Shown: piece by piece, positions 1 to 11,033 of the stretch
Layout of the letters: each line of letters opens with the position of its first letter
How positions within the stretch are numbered: position 1 is the stretch's first letter
NCBI RefSeq assembly: GCF_014529535.1
Contig: NW_023503941.1
Location: 4,648,942 to 4,712,941, forward strand
Direction: 5' to 3'
Length of the DNA stretch: 64,000 nt
Source of the DNA: Bradysia coprophila
Taxonomy: Eukaryota; Arthropoda; Insecta; Diptera; Sciaridae
Notes under the pieces: generated by a model
Seen by the model: the letters and a program-made list of their open reading frames with translations, nothing else
The model's database searches: none
What the model was told of the DNA's origin: nothing
Translations under genes and position numbers: made by a program

Positions 1-239
1 AATGAGCGACGAAGTCGCGATATTTCAACACTAGACAAACAAAAGAATTTTATAAATCTGATGTGTTTTACTCAAGTTATCGTACAGGCTGACGGACGTA
101 CATTTTCAACGAGTTCAACGAGCTATCACACGCCTCATAAGGTTAAGATTTGGCCGAGATATTAAATTTCAAAACTTGGAAATTTGTATGAAGAAATTGA
201 TTTCCATACATTTTGAAATAGATTAATTTGACCAACCTT

Positions 240-960
240 TGTTACTTTGTCACTTTGTGGTTGAATTAACCGGTAGATTTGGCTGAAATTTTCAGGGTAT
301 GTCAAGGACGTAATTCTAAGAAACTAGTTTGAAGGAATTTTCATAAAAGCTTATAATTTCGGAGCTATGAGCGTGTTAACGAACTATAGGACCCACAACT
401 CAAAAAATACTGCAGATAGAAAGTTCGTTTAAAAGACAAATTTATAGAGTTTCAGATTTCAGTTAACATGTGTTTCATGGTTTCACCAAAAAGTCGCTTA
501 TTCGGGAGCTATGAGCGTCATAAGTGCGAGCTATGTCAGCCATAACTCGGAAAATACTGCATATAGAAACATCATTTAAAAGACAAATTTATAGTTTCAG
601 ATTCTAGTCGTGTTCAGGGGCGCCGACTTCTAAGGACAAGCGAGGCTCGGGCACCACTACTCGAATGATGAGCACCACTACATCTTTCCAGTTTTACTTG
701 AAAGAGCACCACTACTCCCAGATTCTCTTGTTGTAAGAGCACCACTACTCCCAAACACAAGTCGGCGTCCCTGGTCGTGTTTCATGGTTTGAATAAAAAG
801 TCCCTTATTTGAAAGCTATGAGCGTTTTAAGTGTCAGCCGTAGCTCATCAGAAAATATGGAATATAGAAAGTTCGTGTAAAAGACAAAGTTATAGAGTTT
901 TAGATTATAGTCGATGCGTGTTTCATTGTTTCCTTCAAACTGCACAATATGATTGTCTAT
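240..960. repeat. Tandem repeat, period about 145 bp, interrupted by a MITE
   Basis: The phrase GAGCTATGAGCG and its surroundings (AAAATACTGCA..., TTTAAAAGACAAATTTATAG, GTGTTTCATGGTTT) recur at about 361, 508 and, after subtracting the 167-bp insertion at 607-773, about 145 bp further on. The units are diverged. I see no coding potential in this stretch. Confidence 0.55.
615..773. mobile_element. hAT-like MITE, 159 bp, perfect 8-bp target duplication
   Basis: The left terminus CAGGGGCGCCGACTT and right terminus AAGTCGGCGTCCCTG form an inverted repeat with one mismatch. The element is flanked by the direct repeat GTCGTGTT (607-614 and 774-781). An 8-bp duplication and a CAGGG... terminus are typical of hAT-superfamily elements. 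The interior holds four copies of GAGCACCACTAC. It encodes nothing and is non-autonomous. Confidence 0.88.
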
Positions 961-1008
961 TATCTGCGACCAAATTCGAAGAAATCACAACTTACAAAAG
1001 AGCTGATA

Positions 1009-1543
1009 TCGCCCAAAACCACTTACAGTGGAGGTGTGACGGAAGTCCTGTTATCCACTTACAAAAGAACTGATATCGGTGTAGGTGACGCTTACAGATT
1101 CGACACGCAAAAAGATATGCGTCACAAATGGCAGCGGATGAGGAAAGTACGCGAAAGTTTTATCAACAAAAATCTTACCAGAAAAATTTTAGAAAGAAAA
1201 TTATAACAAAAAAAAAATTGCGTCAACAAGTGGCAGATGTTGAGGAAGGAAATTTTTTAAAATTGTGAAATATATTGCTTTAAAGATTGGAATTCAAACG
1301 GAAGAAAGCCGAATCATCTGCCACTTTTTGACGCAAACTTTTTTGTTATAATTTTCTTCCTAAAATTTTTCGGGTTAAATTTTTGTTGATAAAACTTTCG
1401 CGTACTTTCCTCATCAGCTGCCATTTGTGACGCATATCTTTTTACGTGTTGAATCTGTAAGCGTCACCTACACCGATATCAGTTCTTTTGTAAGTGGATA
1501 ACAGGACTTGCGTCACACCTCAACTGTAAGTGGTTTTGGGCGA
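1009..1543. mobile_element. Foldback element FB1, copy a
   Basis: This is a 535-bp palindromic element. The left arm begins TCGCCCAAAACCACTTACAG and the right arm ends with its complement at 1543. The arms are about 190 bp and share the phrases TGATATCGGTGTAGGTGACG and GATATGCGTCACAAATGGC. The centre (1200-1340) is A/T-rich. Two more copies of the family lie at 47390-47771 and, interrupted, at 47797-52001. No transposase is present. Confidence 0.8.
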
Positions 1544-1614
1544 ACAATTTTACGTAGAAAAATGCTCGAGAAATATTTAATACGACAACTAATACCCACC
1601 GGCAAACCGCCAAA

Positions 1615-1695
1615 CAACACTCATCAACTCAATAGCGTAATGGTTAACTCGTTTACGATTGAGTTGCCAGTGCGAAGGTTCGAAACTCAACAGCA
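1615..1695 (+). repeat. tRNA-like sequence with pol III A and B boxes (SINE head candidate)
   Basis: An A-box-like TAGCGTAATGG (1633-1643) is followed about 44 bp downstream by a B box, GGTTCGAAACTC (1677-1688). Both fit the eukaryotic tRNA internal promoter consensus. The anticodon arm does not fold, so a functional tRNA is unlikely and a tRNA-derived SINE head or pseudo-tRNA fits better. CAACTCAAT/ATTGAGTTG forms a short inverted repeat across the A-box half. No second copy was found in this window. Confidence 0.35.
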
Positions 1696-1749
1696 ACAGA
1701 AAAAAAACCGATTGTCAGACATGTATACCAAACACAGTTGATTGAATCG

Positions 1750-2390
1750 GTTCAAAAAAATCTGGTGTAGTTTTGTTAGAGTTGTACCCCGACTTACCGG
1801 TCAAGACATGGTTGTGAGCCGTCGGTATTCTACTCCTACTAATTTCGTTCCTAGTACACTAGATACATGGATAATTTATAATGCAACGATATTGTATTAA
1901 AGAGAAAATTGGCGGCTATTTCAGTCCAGCCTTCATTTGGAATGCGTGAAAGAGAAATAATTGTGAAGACAATGATTTATATGTTAGCTGCACATGGATT
2001 AATAGGCTCACGTTACATTTAAACAGGCATTACCTATAAGAAAACAACAACCACAGAACACCTCTAATCATTTCGCCATTTGTCATTGAACATCTGTGAT
2101 TCCCGATTTTTTTTATCTAAGTTTACGAAAAGAAACAGTTGCGATAATGTAATCATCGAAAGATCACTGATTACGTGACAGTTTAAAAAACAAGACAAGA
2201 CAGATAACGGCGTTTCTTTAATTTTCTTTAATTTATGTTCTTGATAACGTTTTTTAACAATGAAAAAGTATTGCGCAGTTTTAAGATAAAATGTTTTTAC
2301 GTAATGATGTACTGAAGAGGGCATCTACATTTGAACCAGTAAATTGAATTCTTGGAATCAATTCGACGCAGAACGTTATTCTAAGCAAAC
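1750..2390. other. AT-rich intergenic DNA, nothing recognised
   Basis: Only short open frames with no protein-like composition are present. I see no terminal repeats or RNA gene. Confidence 0.5.
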
Positions 2391-2700
2391 AAGCCGTCAG
2401 AACAGTCGGAGCGTTTGCTGCGACTGAGCCCCGTACGACCCGTAAACCTATTGCGTACGTGACCCCAGTGCGTCCGTAACCCATCCATGACCCTAATCCT
2501 TCCGGAGCACTAATCCGTTCGTAACCCTAATACAGCTATAACCCTTATGCGCCCGTTACCATAATGCTTCCGTAACCCTATTACAAACTTCACATTATTG
2601 CCCACGTAGCCCAAGGGCGGCATATGTAGTTTAACTGAAAGTATTCATCTTAAAAATTGCGCATAGCGCAATTAAGAAAGCCCGTACGAAGTACCTCTCA
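2391..2700. repeat. Module R1, copy a (AAGCCGTCAGAACAGTCGG ... GCGCATAGCGCAA ... CCCGTACGAAG)
   Basis: This is a dispersed unit that starts AAGCCGTCAGAACAGTCGG, runs through imperfect (CGTRACCCTAAT)-like repeats and ends in the palindrome TTGCGCATAGCGCAA followed by AGCCCGTACGA. Shorter copies occur at 8971-9180 and 17061-17270. In this copy the 3' part is shared with the palindrome at 2611-2900. Confidence 0.6.
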
Positions 2701-2900
2701 ATTTGCGAAGTAATTTTAGGAACGCAAATTTGAAACCTTTTCTATCACCATGTCCATATTCGTGATAATATGGAATGCCTGAAACACCCCTCACACATAA
2801 CCACATAACATAAGAGGTACTTCGTACGGGCTTTCGTAATTGCGGTATGTGCAATTTTTAAGATGAATACTTTCAGTGAAACTGCATATGCCGCCTTTGG
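2611..2900. repeat. Palindromic element, about 290 bp
   Basis: The left arm (CCAAGGGCGGCATATG... to ...GAAGTACCTCT, ending near 2698) is complementary to the right arm (AGAGGTACTTC... to ...CATATGCCGCCTTTGG, 2812-2900), with a spacer of about 110 bp. It looks like a foldback or MITE derived from, or inserted into, module R1. Confidence 0.75.
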
Positions 2901-3731
2901 GATACTGTTGTAAAAACCTTTGAACCAGCAGAGTTCACAGTAAAACACAGCCTTCCAGTTAAATGCTTGGTACGACAGTGACGTTTATTTTGTTCTCTTA
3001 CATACATCAAACAGTACGGTCTTAACTGGCCATACGACCAGTTAGATATTACAATATTTCAACACACCCACTTAATACGTAATCTGGTAAATTATCAAAA
3101 TAATGACATCACAAAAAAAAAGTTCTTTAAAAATCAAAAATTTCGAAAATGCATATTCTGGAAGAAATTTCCCCCTCTGAACTAAAAATTTAGATTACTG
3201 TCCAGAATAGACAAATAAAAATCACCTTAAAAAAAACAAATAAAAAAATCGGACAACTAATCCCAGGTTCACAACTAATTCACTGTGCTTTAATCTAATG
3301 CAACCAATTCACTGCGTTTCGTTCCAATCAATGCAACTAATTTACTGCATTTCAATTCGTCAATAGGACATAAAGAACAAGCAATTCACTGCCCAATTCA
3401 GAATCCCATTGCACTAGGCCGATGCGACGCATAATAATTCGCATTATGATTATGCTTCCCTTGATGCGCATTATGCTTCCCTTCGTACGCATTATGTTTC
3501 TCTTCATTCACATGATGCTTCCAATCGTTCGGATTATATTTCATTTCGTAACTCGATTCGTTCTTGACACAATTCTTGACACTTTGAGCGATGTGGTAAC
3601 CATTGTGTTGACGTAAGCTTCAACTTTTTTCCAAGGTCATTGCAAGCAGTTCCTTCATTAATCAATCCCACTTTTCTACATAAACCACTGTCCTCGATTC
3701 CAGATTTTTCCAAGCTTCCTGTGCTGTGGTG
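2901..3731. other. Intergenic DNA with degenerate ATTATGCTTCCC-type repeats
   Basis: Around 3420-3540 there are four or five imperfect copies of a 24-bp-like unit (CGCATTATGCTTCCCTT...). Around 3290-3380 there are repeats of AATTCACTGC. I see no gene. Confidence 0.45.
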
Positions 3732-3739
3732 ACGTTGGC

Positions 3740-3989
3740 TAGGCATGGGCGATAATGATAATGATTAATCGATAATCGATAATTATTGATATTTTGATAA
3801 TTATCAAGATATTGATAATTCGATTTTTCGATATTTCTGTCCGAAAATCTGATATTTATCGGTTTATTCCAATATATCTGTATATTATCATGAATTTTCA
3901 GATAAATATCAAATTATCGATAACTATATGATTATCGATAATTTCTTTCGATTGATATTATCGATAATTTTGAACGTCTCCCATCCCTA
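3740..3989. mobile_element. hAT-like MITE with a GATAATTATC-rich core, 250 bp
   Basis: The left end TAGGCATGGGCGATAAT and the right end ...CCCATCCCTA are inverted repeats. The flanks ACGTTGGC (3732-3739) and GTGTTGGC (3990-3997) match at 6 of 8 positions, as an aged 8-bp target duplication would. Nearly the whole interior is made of ATCGATAAT/GATAATTATC units, each self-complementary. Confidence 0.65.
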
Positions 3990-3997
3990 GTGTTGGC

Positions 3998-4497
3998 AAT
4001 ATACGAAAAAACACTTTCATCGATCAACAAATTTAGCTCCGAGACCATGCCTTCAAATCCCGTTCAATTTCCTTGGGTTCAATTTCCGACCCTCATCAGG
4101 TTTCTTATCAATGCAAGACCACAAATCCTTGATGACCAAATAAGATTTGCACCCGACTTTCCATGTATCGTAGTTCAAGCGTCCTTTTAACTTGACGATT
4201 CGATGAGACAATAAGAATTGCGACATGATGTTGTACAAAATCGGATGTTGTGATGAAAAAATAATCAGCAAAAATTTTTGACAGAGATCCTAGCAACTCA
4301 TCATACAACGAATCATAGCAATCTATACACAGCCTATATATGCCGTGTAAATTTTATGAAATAAATGAATTATATTCTGACCTTGGTCGAAGACACATCT
4401 TGTGTTTATATGTAGAATAGAAATATCTCTCCATAACTTCTTTCGCATTGTCATGAATGTATTTGTCAAATGTCTCCTTTTGTATCGCTTTGTGTTG
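3998..4497. other. Intergenic DNA, nothing recognised
   Basis: Short overlapping open frames on both strands show no family signature. The 3' part may be decayed upstream sequence of the adjoining Penelope-like remnant. Confidence 0.4.
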
Positions 4498-5592
4498 TCT
4501 TCAAATTCCTTTGCGATCCGAAGAATGAATTTATCAAAGGACTTGAAATTGTGATGGACAATTGTTGCTTCCTATACAACAACATATAATACAAACAAAT
4601 ATACGGCTCTCCGATGGGATCACCTGTATCACCACATCTAGCGGACTTGGTCTTAGAAATGCTCCAAGAGAACGTGATAAAAAAACTAAATTTCGGGTTA
4701 CCGTATTTCTACCGATATGTCGATGACATTAAGCGACAAAAAGAAGGAGATAATGGAAAAATTCAACAAATACGACCACCGATTGCAGTTCACAATGGAA
4801 GAGGAAACCGACAACAAAATCGAATTTTTGGACACAATGGACAGAACGTGCGAACCAACTGGTACCACAAATCGTCATGGTCAGGTCGCCACCTGAACTA
4901 CAAGTCGCACCTCCCTATGATCTACAAAAGAAACACCATCGCAATACTCGCACAAAAAATTCTCGAACTAGCGGCCCCAGAATTCCACACGGAAAACTTC
5001 GAATTACTAAGGAAAACACTGAAAGAAAATGGATATCCAGTGAAACTAGTGAAAGACATGATCCAACAGACAACGGAAAAACACAACAACGCCAGACTGT
5101 CAACCACCTTGCACAAAGAAGCACGAGACAAACAAAATATGGTACCGATTCCATATGCGAAGGGACTGTTTGAGCATCTGAAAACGGAAATGAAGAAACA
5201 CGACATCAAACGGATGGCCAAAGCTGACAACAACCTACAAATGTCGATCTTCAGCAAAGTCAAAGACAAAACACCGATGTTGGATCAAGCAAGACTTGTC
5301 AACGAAATACCCTGTACTTGTGACAAACGGTATCTAGGCAAGACAATTCAACGACTAGGAGCACGAACACGGAATTGAAACGGGAGACGAAGCACACAGC
5401 GGTCTAAGCGAACACATCATCAAAATCGGACATAGGTCCCGATGGAGTGGTGTAAAAATCGTCTATCAAAGAAAACAATCCGAAAAAACTGAGAATATTA
5501 GAAAATATTGCCATTAAGAAAGCGACTGGAAACAATCTCAATCGACAAGTTGAGAGCAAATACTTACCAATTGCGTATACTAACATCATTTG
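4498..5592 (+). pseudogene. Penelope-like retroelement remnant (RT plus GIY-YIG region)
   Basis: The conceptual product contains the RT motif around IYGSPMGSPVSPHLADLV (4600-4650), then YFYRYVDDI, the catalytic YVDD box (about 4705-4735). Next comes the Penelope-type connector NWYHKSSWSGRHLNYKSHLP and KRNTI (about 4855-4935). It ends in a C-terminal region starting PCTCDKRYLGKT, which resembles the first motif of a GIY-YIG endonuclease, followed by GLSEHIIKIGH. An in-frame stop lies just before the RT core (about 4590). Frameshifts occur between YVDDI and the connector and again near 5490. The copy is dead. The same family appears on the minus strand at 15300-15752. Confidence 0.8.
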
Positions 5593-6809
5593 AAGCAACG
5601 AAGAAAACGAAGACAGCGAAATCAACAAATTGAATGGAACAATGTAAACCCTCGGCTGAAAGAAGGTGTCATTGTGAATTTTGATTTGATTGACAGAAGG
5701 AGAAGAAGAAGAAGAGTGTTTGTCGTGTTTGTTAGTTAGCAAAATGACGACAAACTGTGATATTTTGACGAGATTCTATTAGAATTAATGATTTTTGTGA
5801 TAAGGTACGTCCAAAGACGTTATGTGATTAGTAACGTTAGTCTACTGATATGTTTATTGTTTTAGCCATTGAAAATGCCAGCGAACTGTTGGCGAAATAT
5901 TTGGTAAATAAAAAACAAAATTGCGTTCACGAGTAACAGACTGAAGAGGCGCCAAATTTCAGCCGCCGAAAAACGGCAGCTAGCCCCATAAAAACCAGTC
6001 GCCACCGCCGATTATTTCGGTCGGCTAATTGCAGCTAGCCGTCGTAAGCCGCCGCCAGAGGTTTAAGTCGTCTAACTCGTCGGCTGGTGTATATTTTATC
6101 AATAAAAACAAGAATATACCACAAATCAACAGTTTAAATTAAATTCATTTTTTGGGACAATACAGTCACTTAACAATGTACCCGTAGTTTTAAGACGAAT
6201 CGATACAAGGTTTGCTTGTAGCCTAAATTTGTTGACATTTTAGGACCGAGGGCGGAGACGAAATTATTCATAAACAAGGTCGGCAATATCGTATCCGCAT
6301 CATATCTGGTAAAAGTGGGCGTATCGTTTTGTATCAAGAAGTGTTGGCTTTGAATAACAATAATAACTGTTTGTATGGTGTTGTTGACTACTACCAGAAA
6401 ACTCGGAATTTGTGTCAATTTTGGTGAACTATTGCGCTTTCTCGTAGTATGTTACACAAACATTTATTATTTTTACGCAAAGCCAACACATTTTAACACA
6501 AAGCGATGGTCCCACTCTTTCCCGAAAGGACACGGATACGAAGGTATCTTGTAGCATTTGGAGTTCGCACAACCTTCTTGCAACGGTTGTGCAACTGACG
6601 TTGTTGCGACGTTGCGCAAATATTTTCAGATCGGTTCGCCGTCTATATTTCATTTACAAAAGTGTTATATCACCGATGAAACCATAAACCGCTTAGGACA
6701 ATTGCAAAAAGAGCAAATTACGTCTAGAGCCATCGATCTCTACGTTGTGTCACAACCTTATAACAAAAAGATAGTTTTTCGTATCATGTTGAATGTATTG
6801 TTGAATGTA
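5593..6809. other. Intergenic DNA with a GC-rich palindromic patch
   Basis: At 5940-6070 the otherwise AT-rich DNA becomes rich in GCCGCC/GGCGGC and GCAGCTAGCC motifs in both orientations, probably the remains of a small palindromic element. The rest shows no recognisable gene. Confidence 0.4.
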
Positions 6810-8229
6810 CAGTTACCCAATTATATTATGACTAGGGTTGTGGGATTCATTACTTTTACATCCTACACACTTCCCACATTCAATTGAACCAACGAATTCA
6901 ATTTTGATTTTGTCGATTGGCACCATTGACATACAAGTGGTTAGTTCTCATTATCTGCTTGTGGTGGCATCATATACTTTGCGTGTCCAAGCAGTTAAAG
7001 AAGTGCCAGGTAGCGTCAATCAAAATTCTGAAAGGACAGTTTAGATCACATCTGAGTTGATCGCAAAGGCAGTAAGCAATTTATTACCAGCCAGTGCATA
7101 CACTCCACCTGTAGTAGGTCTTCCCATGACCGACATTAGTACAGCATAACAATGATTTTAAATAATTATTTCTTGAGTAATTGCCGAAAAACTGTTCGCG
7201 GGACCCTCTGACAAGCCTTCACTTTTGAACGCTTTGCACCGAAAACAAACAAAATTAATCGCCACAATTAAAGGTGCGTCTTCTCTAGAATTGAAAGACG
7301 AATCCAACGATCTATCACTCATTTGAATTGGAGAACCAGTGTTCCCAAAGTTAATGAAATAACCTGCAGTTTTTGCGATATCACGAAAAGCTTAAAAATA
7401 CACTGAAATGTCACTTCGCAATCTGTTGACAAATGAACAATGAAAATGTTATGAAAAGAATCTTGCATATGTCATGTACCAAGCGGATATCAAAAACGGT
7501 GGAGGTACAGGCGATCGTCATTTTGTTGCACAACATCTTATGATTAGAATTTTGCTCTTTTGTCCAATTTAAACTCAACAATCAACACACGTTTTTAACG
7601 GTTTTGTTGGTTTTCTTTATGTAATTCGTTCCATTCATTCTACATGTATTTCATTAGGGTTTTACATTTCTCCTATTTCACACGAATTTCCTTCTCACGT
7701 TTGAAAGATCAGAAAAGCATTAGTATTTTACATGACTTGGGATAAAAAGATGAAAAGTATGGTTTTCGTGTGAATTTTGTTGATCCGAGGCGTAGCCGAG
7801 GTCAATAAACACGCGAAAACGAGACATTTCATCTTTTTATCCCGAGTGGTTTTTGCATGCTTTGGAAGTCGAAATTAGTGCGTGAAACATGAAAAGTACC
7901 GTTTTCGACGCATGTAGCATGTAAAATACATATAGTGCACACAAAAAACCTTCTAAATTGCTTACTGCCTTTGCGATCAAGTCAGATGTGATCTAAACTG
8001 TTCTTTCAGAATTTTGATTGACGCTACCTAGTACTTCCTTAACTGCTTGGACACGCAAAGTATATGGTGCCACCACAAGCAGATAATGAGAACTAACTAC
8101 CTGTATGTCAATGGTGCCAATCGACAAAATCAAAAATTAAATTCGTTGGTTCAATTGAATGTGGGAAGTGTGTAGGATGTAAAAGGAATGCATCCTACAA
8201 TCCCATAGTCATAATATAATTGAGTACCT
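6810..8229. mobile_element. Tc1/mariner-like non-autonomous element, copy A (1420 bp)
   Basis: The termini are CAGTTACCCAATTATATTAT and its near-complement ending at 8229. They are flanked by TA on both sides (6808-6809 and 8230-8231), and a TA duplication with a CAGT start is the Tc1/mariner signature. The inverted arms run about 270 bp (6810-7080 and 7960-8229). The interior has no transposase frame but contains an internal palindrome around 7785 (GATCCGAGGCGTAGCCGAGG). A second, 5'-truncated copy is at 21953-24891. Confidence 0.8.
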
Positions 8230-8231
8230 GT

Positions 8232-8619
8232 AACAATGTTGGCAAATAGTTCACAAAAAAGAAAAAAGACAAAAAAGACAAAAAAAAACAAATTTACAAT
8301 TCATGTAAGTAAGAGCCGTAAGAGCATGCTCCTGCTTCTTAAATATATTGATCATTGGTGTGGGTTGGGAAGTGTACTGGCAATGTTACAAATAAATATA
8401 TGAATAATTATAAATATTTACGACCTTCGCGAGTAAGAGCATGCTTCAAATGCTCTTGTACATCCTTTTTGTATTGATTATCGGTGTAGTCTGGGAAGTG
8501 TACTCTTACACACTTCTTAATCAACTCATTGATTTGTGTTAATTTTTCAAACGAAGACTTGTCGTGTGTGCCCTGCCAAGTATACTTCATTGCTACTTCG
8601 ACGGAAAAGGCATCGAATT
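8232..8619. other. Intergenic DNA, nothing recognised
   Basis: A minus-strand frame at 8408-8590 (about 60 codons) has plausible composition (TWQGTHDKSSFEKLTQINEL and so on), but I see no start context, neighbouring exon or family signature. I leave it uncalled. Confidence 0.35.
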
Positions 8620-8960
8620 AAAGTGATATCCTGAAAAAAGATTTTGATATCTTCAAAAAATGTTTTTGATATCTTGAAAAAAGATTTTTGATATCCTGCC
8701 GGCATCATACAGAAAAAAATAAATTTTGATACCTTAAAAAGATAATTTTGATATCTTGAAAAATGTGATGTGATCTCTCAAAATTGATATCCCCAAAAAT
8801 AATTATGATTCACCGAAACTCGAAATTGATACCCAGCAAAAGGAATTCTGATATCTACGAAAAAGGAATTGATGACCCGGAAAAAGAAGTGTGGTATCAC
8901 CAAAAGATATTTTGATAACCCAAAAAAAAGAAAGTGGTTTCATGGAAAAGGAAGTGTTAT
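8620..8960. repeat. Array of GATATC-centred units
   Basis: About a dozen degenerate units of the form TTTTGATATCYNGAAAAAA are spaced roughly 25-35 bp apart. GATATC is its own reverse complement. The array runs directly into module R1 copy b at 8971. A related ACATCAAAATTATTT array lies at 12470-12690. Confidence 0.6.
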
Positions 8961-8970
8961 ATTCATAAAC

Positions 8971-9180
8971 GAGCCATCAGAACAGTCGGAGCGTTTGCTG
9001 CGACTGAGCCCCGTACAAACCCGTATATCTATTGCGTACGTGACCCTAGTGCGTCTGTCACCCTAATTTGACCGTAAGCCTATGCGCCGGTTAAAGTAGT
9101 TAAAGTAAAATTATTATGTAATGTGTACATCTTAGAAATTGCGCATAGCGCAATTACGAAGCCCCGTACGACGTTCCTTT
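8971..9180. repeat. Module R1, copy b
   Basis: Begins GAGCCATCAGAACAGTCGG and ends with TTGCGCATAGCGCAA and GCCCCGTACGACGTTCCTTT. It is close to the copy at 17061-17270 and includes the same CGTACGTGACCCTAGT stretch. Confidence 0.7.
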
Positions 9181-9225
9181 CAAATAAAACAAAAATTTCA
9201 AATAGCCCTAAAATTTTAATTTATT

Positions 9226-9700
9226 GAGTATAAATACACATAGGGCCTAGTATCGGCCTCAGTCCGAGGATCCAATTTTTTTTTTCAACTACATTCTATT
9301 CGGCCTTTGATTACCTTCCAAATGAAACAAAAATTACGAAAAACGGATGAAATTTGCTCGAGTTATATGTAAAATACACATAGGGCCCTAGTAGCGGCCT
9401 TAGTCCAAGGACCCAAATTTAATTTTTTTTCAACAACATTCTATTCGGTGTTCGATTATCTTTCAAATGAAACAAAAATTACGAAAAACGGATGAAATTT
9501 ACTCGAGTTGTATGTAAAATACGCATAGGGCCCTAGTAGCGGCCTTAGTCCGAGGACCCAAATTTAATTTTTTTTCAACAACATTCTATTCGGCCTTTGA
9601 TTACCTTCCAAATGAAACAAAAATTACGAAAAACGGATGAAATTTGCTCGAGTTATATGTAAAATACACATAGGGCCCTAGTAGCTTTTCACTTCTAAGG
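9226..9700. repeat. Tandem repeat, about 145-bp period, 3.3 units
   Basis: The phrase GTAAAATACRCATAGGGCCC starts at about 9369, 9514 and 9659, an exact 145-bp spacing. An older unit starts near 9226. Each unit carries ACGAAAAACGGATGAAATTT, CTCGAGTT and a run of T. The unit is related to the CTCGAGATAT...GCAAAA sequences at 17870, 18920 and 33350. Confidence 0.8.
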
Positions 9701-10227
9701 CCCTAACTCACGGTCCACTCACCCGATTTTAAAAAACTTTTTTTTCCTGGATTGGTATTGACAATACCTATCATTTGCCGTGTCATTTACATTTCCATCG
9801 TTTATTTTGCCATAAATATCACCAAAAGACCTTAAATCACTTAGGTGGCCCTAACTCACGAAGGGCCGACCCGAATATGCCCATCTTCGAACTTAGCCTC
9901 ACTATTTTGACTATCTTTCAGGGAAAAAAAAATTTTTGAAGTCGGATTTGATTTACTCAAGATATCGACGTGACGGACAGACGGACAGACGGCCCAAATT
10001 TTTATTGCAGATTCGTCATCTATAAACATAGGCAAACACTTTGCCCTTACCGTCTGCTTCGAATTCCATCAATTACACACGGCATCGTAATCCTATAAGC
10101 CCCTTCGTACTTCGTACGGGGCTAAAAAGAAAATGGTAACGCGGAAAAATAAATTCGATATTCTCGAAATAGAAATTTATAATCAGGAAGAGGTATGTCT
10201 ATTAGAGTGCTATTTGCAGTATATAGA
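9701..10227. other. Repeat-derived DNA ending in a CCCCTTCGTACTTCGTACGGGG palindrome
   Basis: Contains a DNA stretch with GACGGACAGACGGACAGACGG (about 9970), a short GACG-type microsatellite. A palindromic terminus at about 10103-10123 belongs to the same CCCCGTACGAAGTAC family seen at 2680, 9170, 17255 and 63353. Confidence 0.5.
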
Positions 10228-10302
10228 CTGAAGTAGCCGCCAGATTTCTCGCCATTTCGTTTTCCTTTTTTTTGGCGAGAAAATTGGCGGTGGTTACTTC
10301 AG
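10228..10302. repeat. Small inverted repeat (CTGAAGTAGCCGCCA / TGGCGG...TACTTCAG)
   Basis: A 75-bp hairpin: the left arm CTGAAGTAGCCGCCAGATTT...CGCCA pairs with the right arm TGGCGAGAAAATTGGCGG...TACTTCAG. It resembles the ends of a miniature element. Confidence 0.6.
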
Positions 10303-10424
10303 CCATCGGCCTAAATTAGTCCCCAGTTTTGTCGTCAAAGAGCTTTTTTGAAACTGGGAGCCAGTCTATAATTTGGTTATATAAATTTAAATTTTATATA
10401 ACACAAATGACACAATCCAATTAT

Positions 10425-10686
10425 TTATTAGACGATGTGAGAGAAAAAAAATTGACTCCTTCGCTTCGCTCCGGGGCAATGGGCCGGATCGCACGGCGTG
10501 TTAAAACGCTTTTTATGTGCAATGAAAATTGGTATTCATTTCGTAAAAAGATGAATTCTGTAGGGACGAACTAAACTCCTTTACGTTACATTTCGTAAAA
10601 GGATGAATTCCCTAGGAACGAACTTAACGCTTTTACGGCGAGAAGACTTACACAGACTAATTATTAGACGATGTGAGAGAAAAAAA
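10425..10686. repeat. 26-bp direct repeat bracketing a 210-bp segment
   Basis: TTATTAGACGATGTGAGAGA followed by A6-7 occurs at 10425-10450 and 10661-10686. Between them a second internal duplication (TTTCGTAAAARGATGAATTC, about 10541 and 10589) is seen. There is no coding signal. Confidence 0.6.
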
Positions 10687-11033
10687 TAACTCCTAAGTTA
10701 CCGACACCTGGTAAGTGTTTCCAGTTACGCACACGGAATTTTGAAAACCATCACATTTTCTGTTTCTGTGTTTTAAGTTTCTGATTTCTCCATATAAAAA
10801 TAGGAGAGCGCGATAGGCGTGTATGAAAATTATTTTTCTATGATATTAAATTTATTATTTAAGGACTACGTTCTGTCAGTCTTTGTAACTTCTTTGGTTT
10901 GGTTTTGGCGATGGGTCCCGCACTGGATTTGCAACTCTTTTTGCAACAATCTATTTATTTATTCAAAGCGAAAAAAAAGACTGCTCGCATACGGCGCAGT
11001 CAATAAAAAAACGATCTTTTCAATCAACAAATA
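10687..11033. other. Intergenic DNA with a partial AGGGACTGAATTTTG-family end
   Basis: GGAATTTTGAAAACCATCACATTTTCTG (about 10735-10762) matches the terminal arm of the palindromic element at 30458-30726. Nothing else is recognised. Confidence 0.4.

Noticed and set aside
8408-8590. Minus-strand 60-codon frame as a gene
   Set aside because: No family signature, start context or neighbouring exon could be shown.
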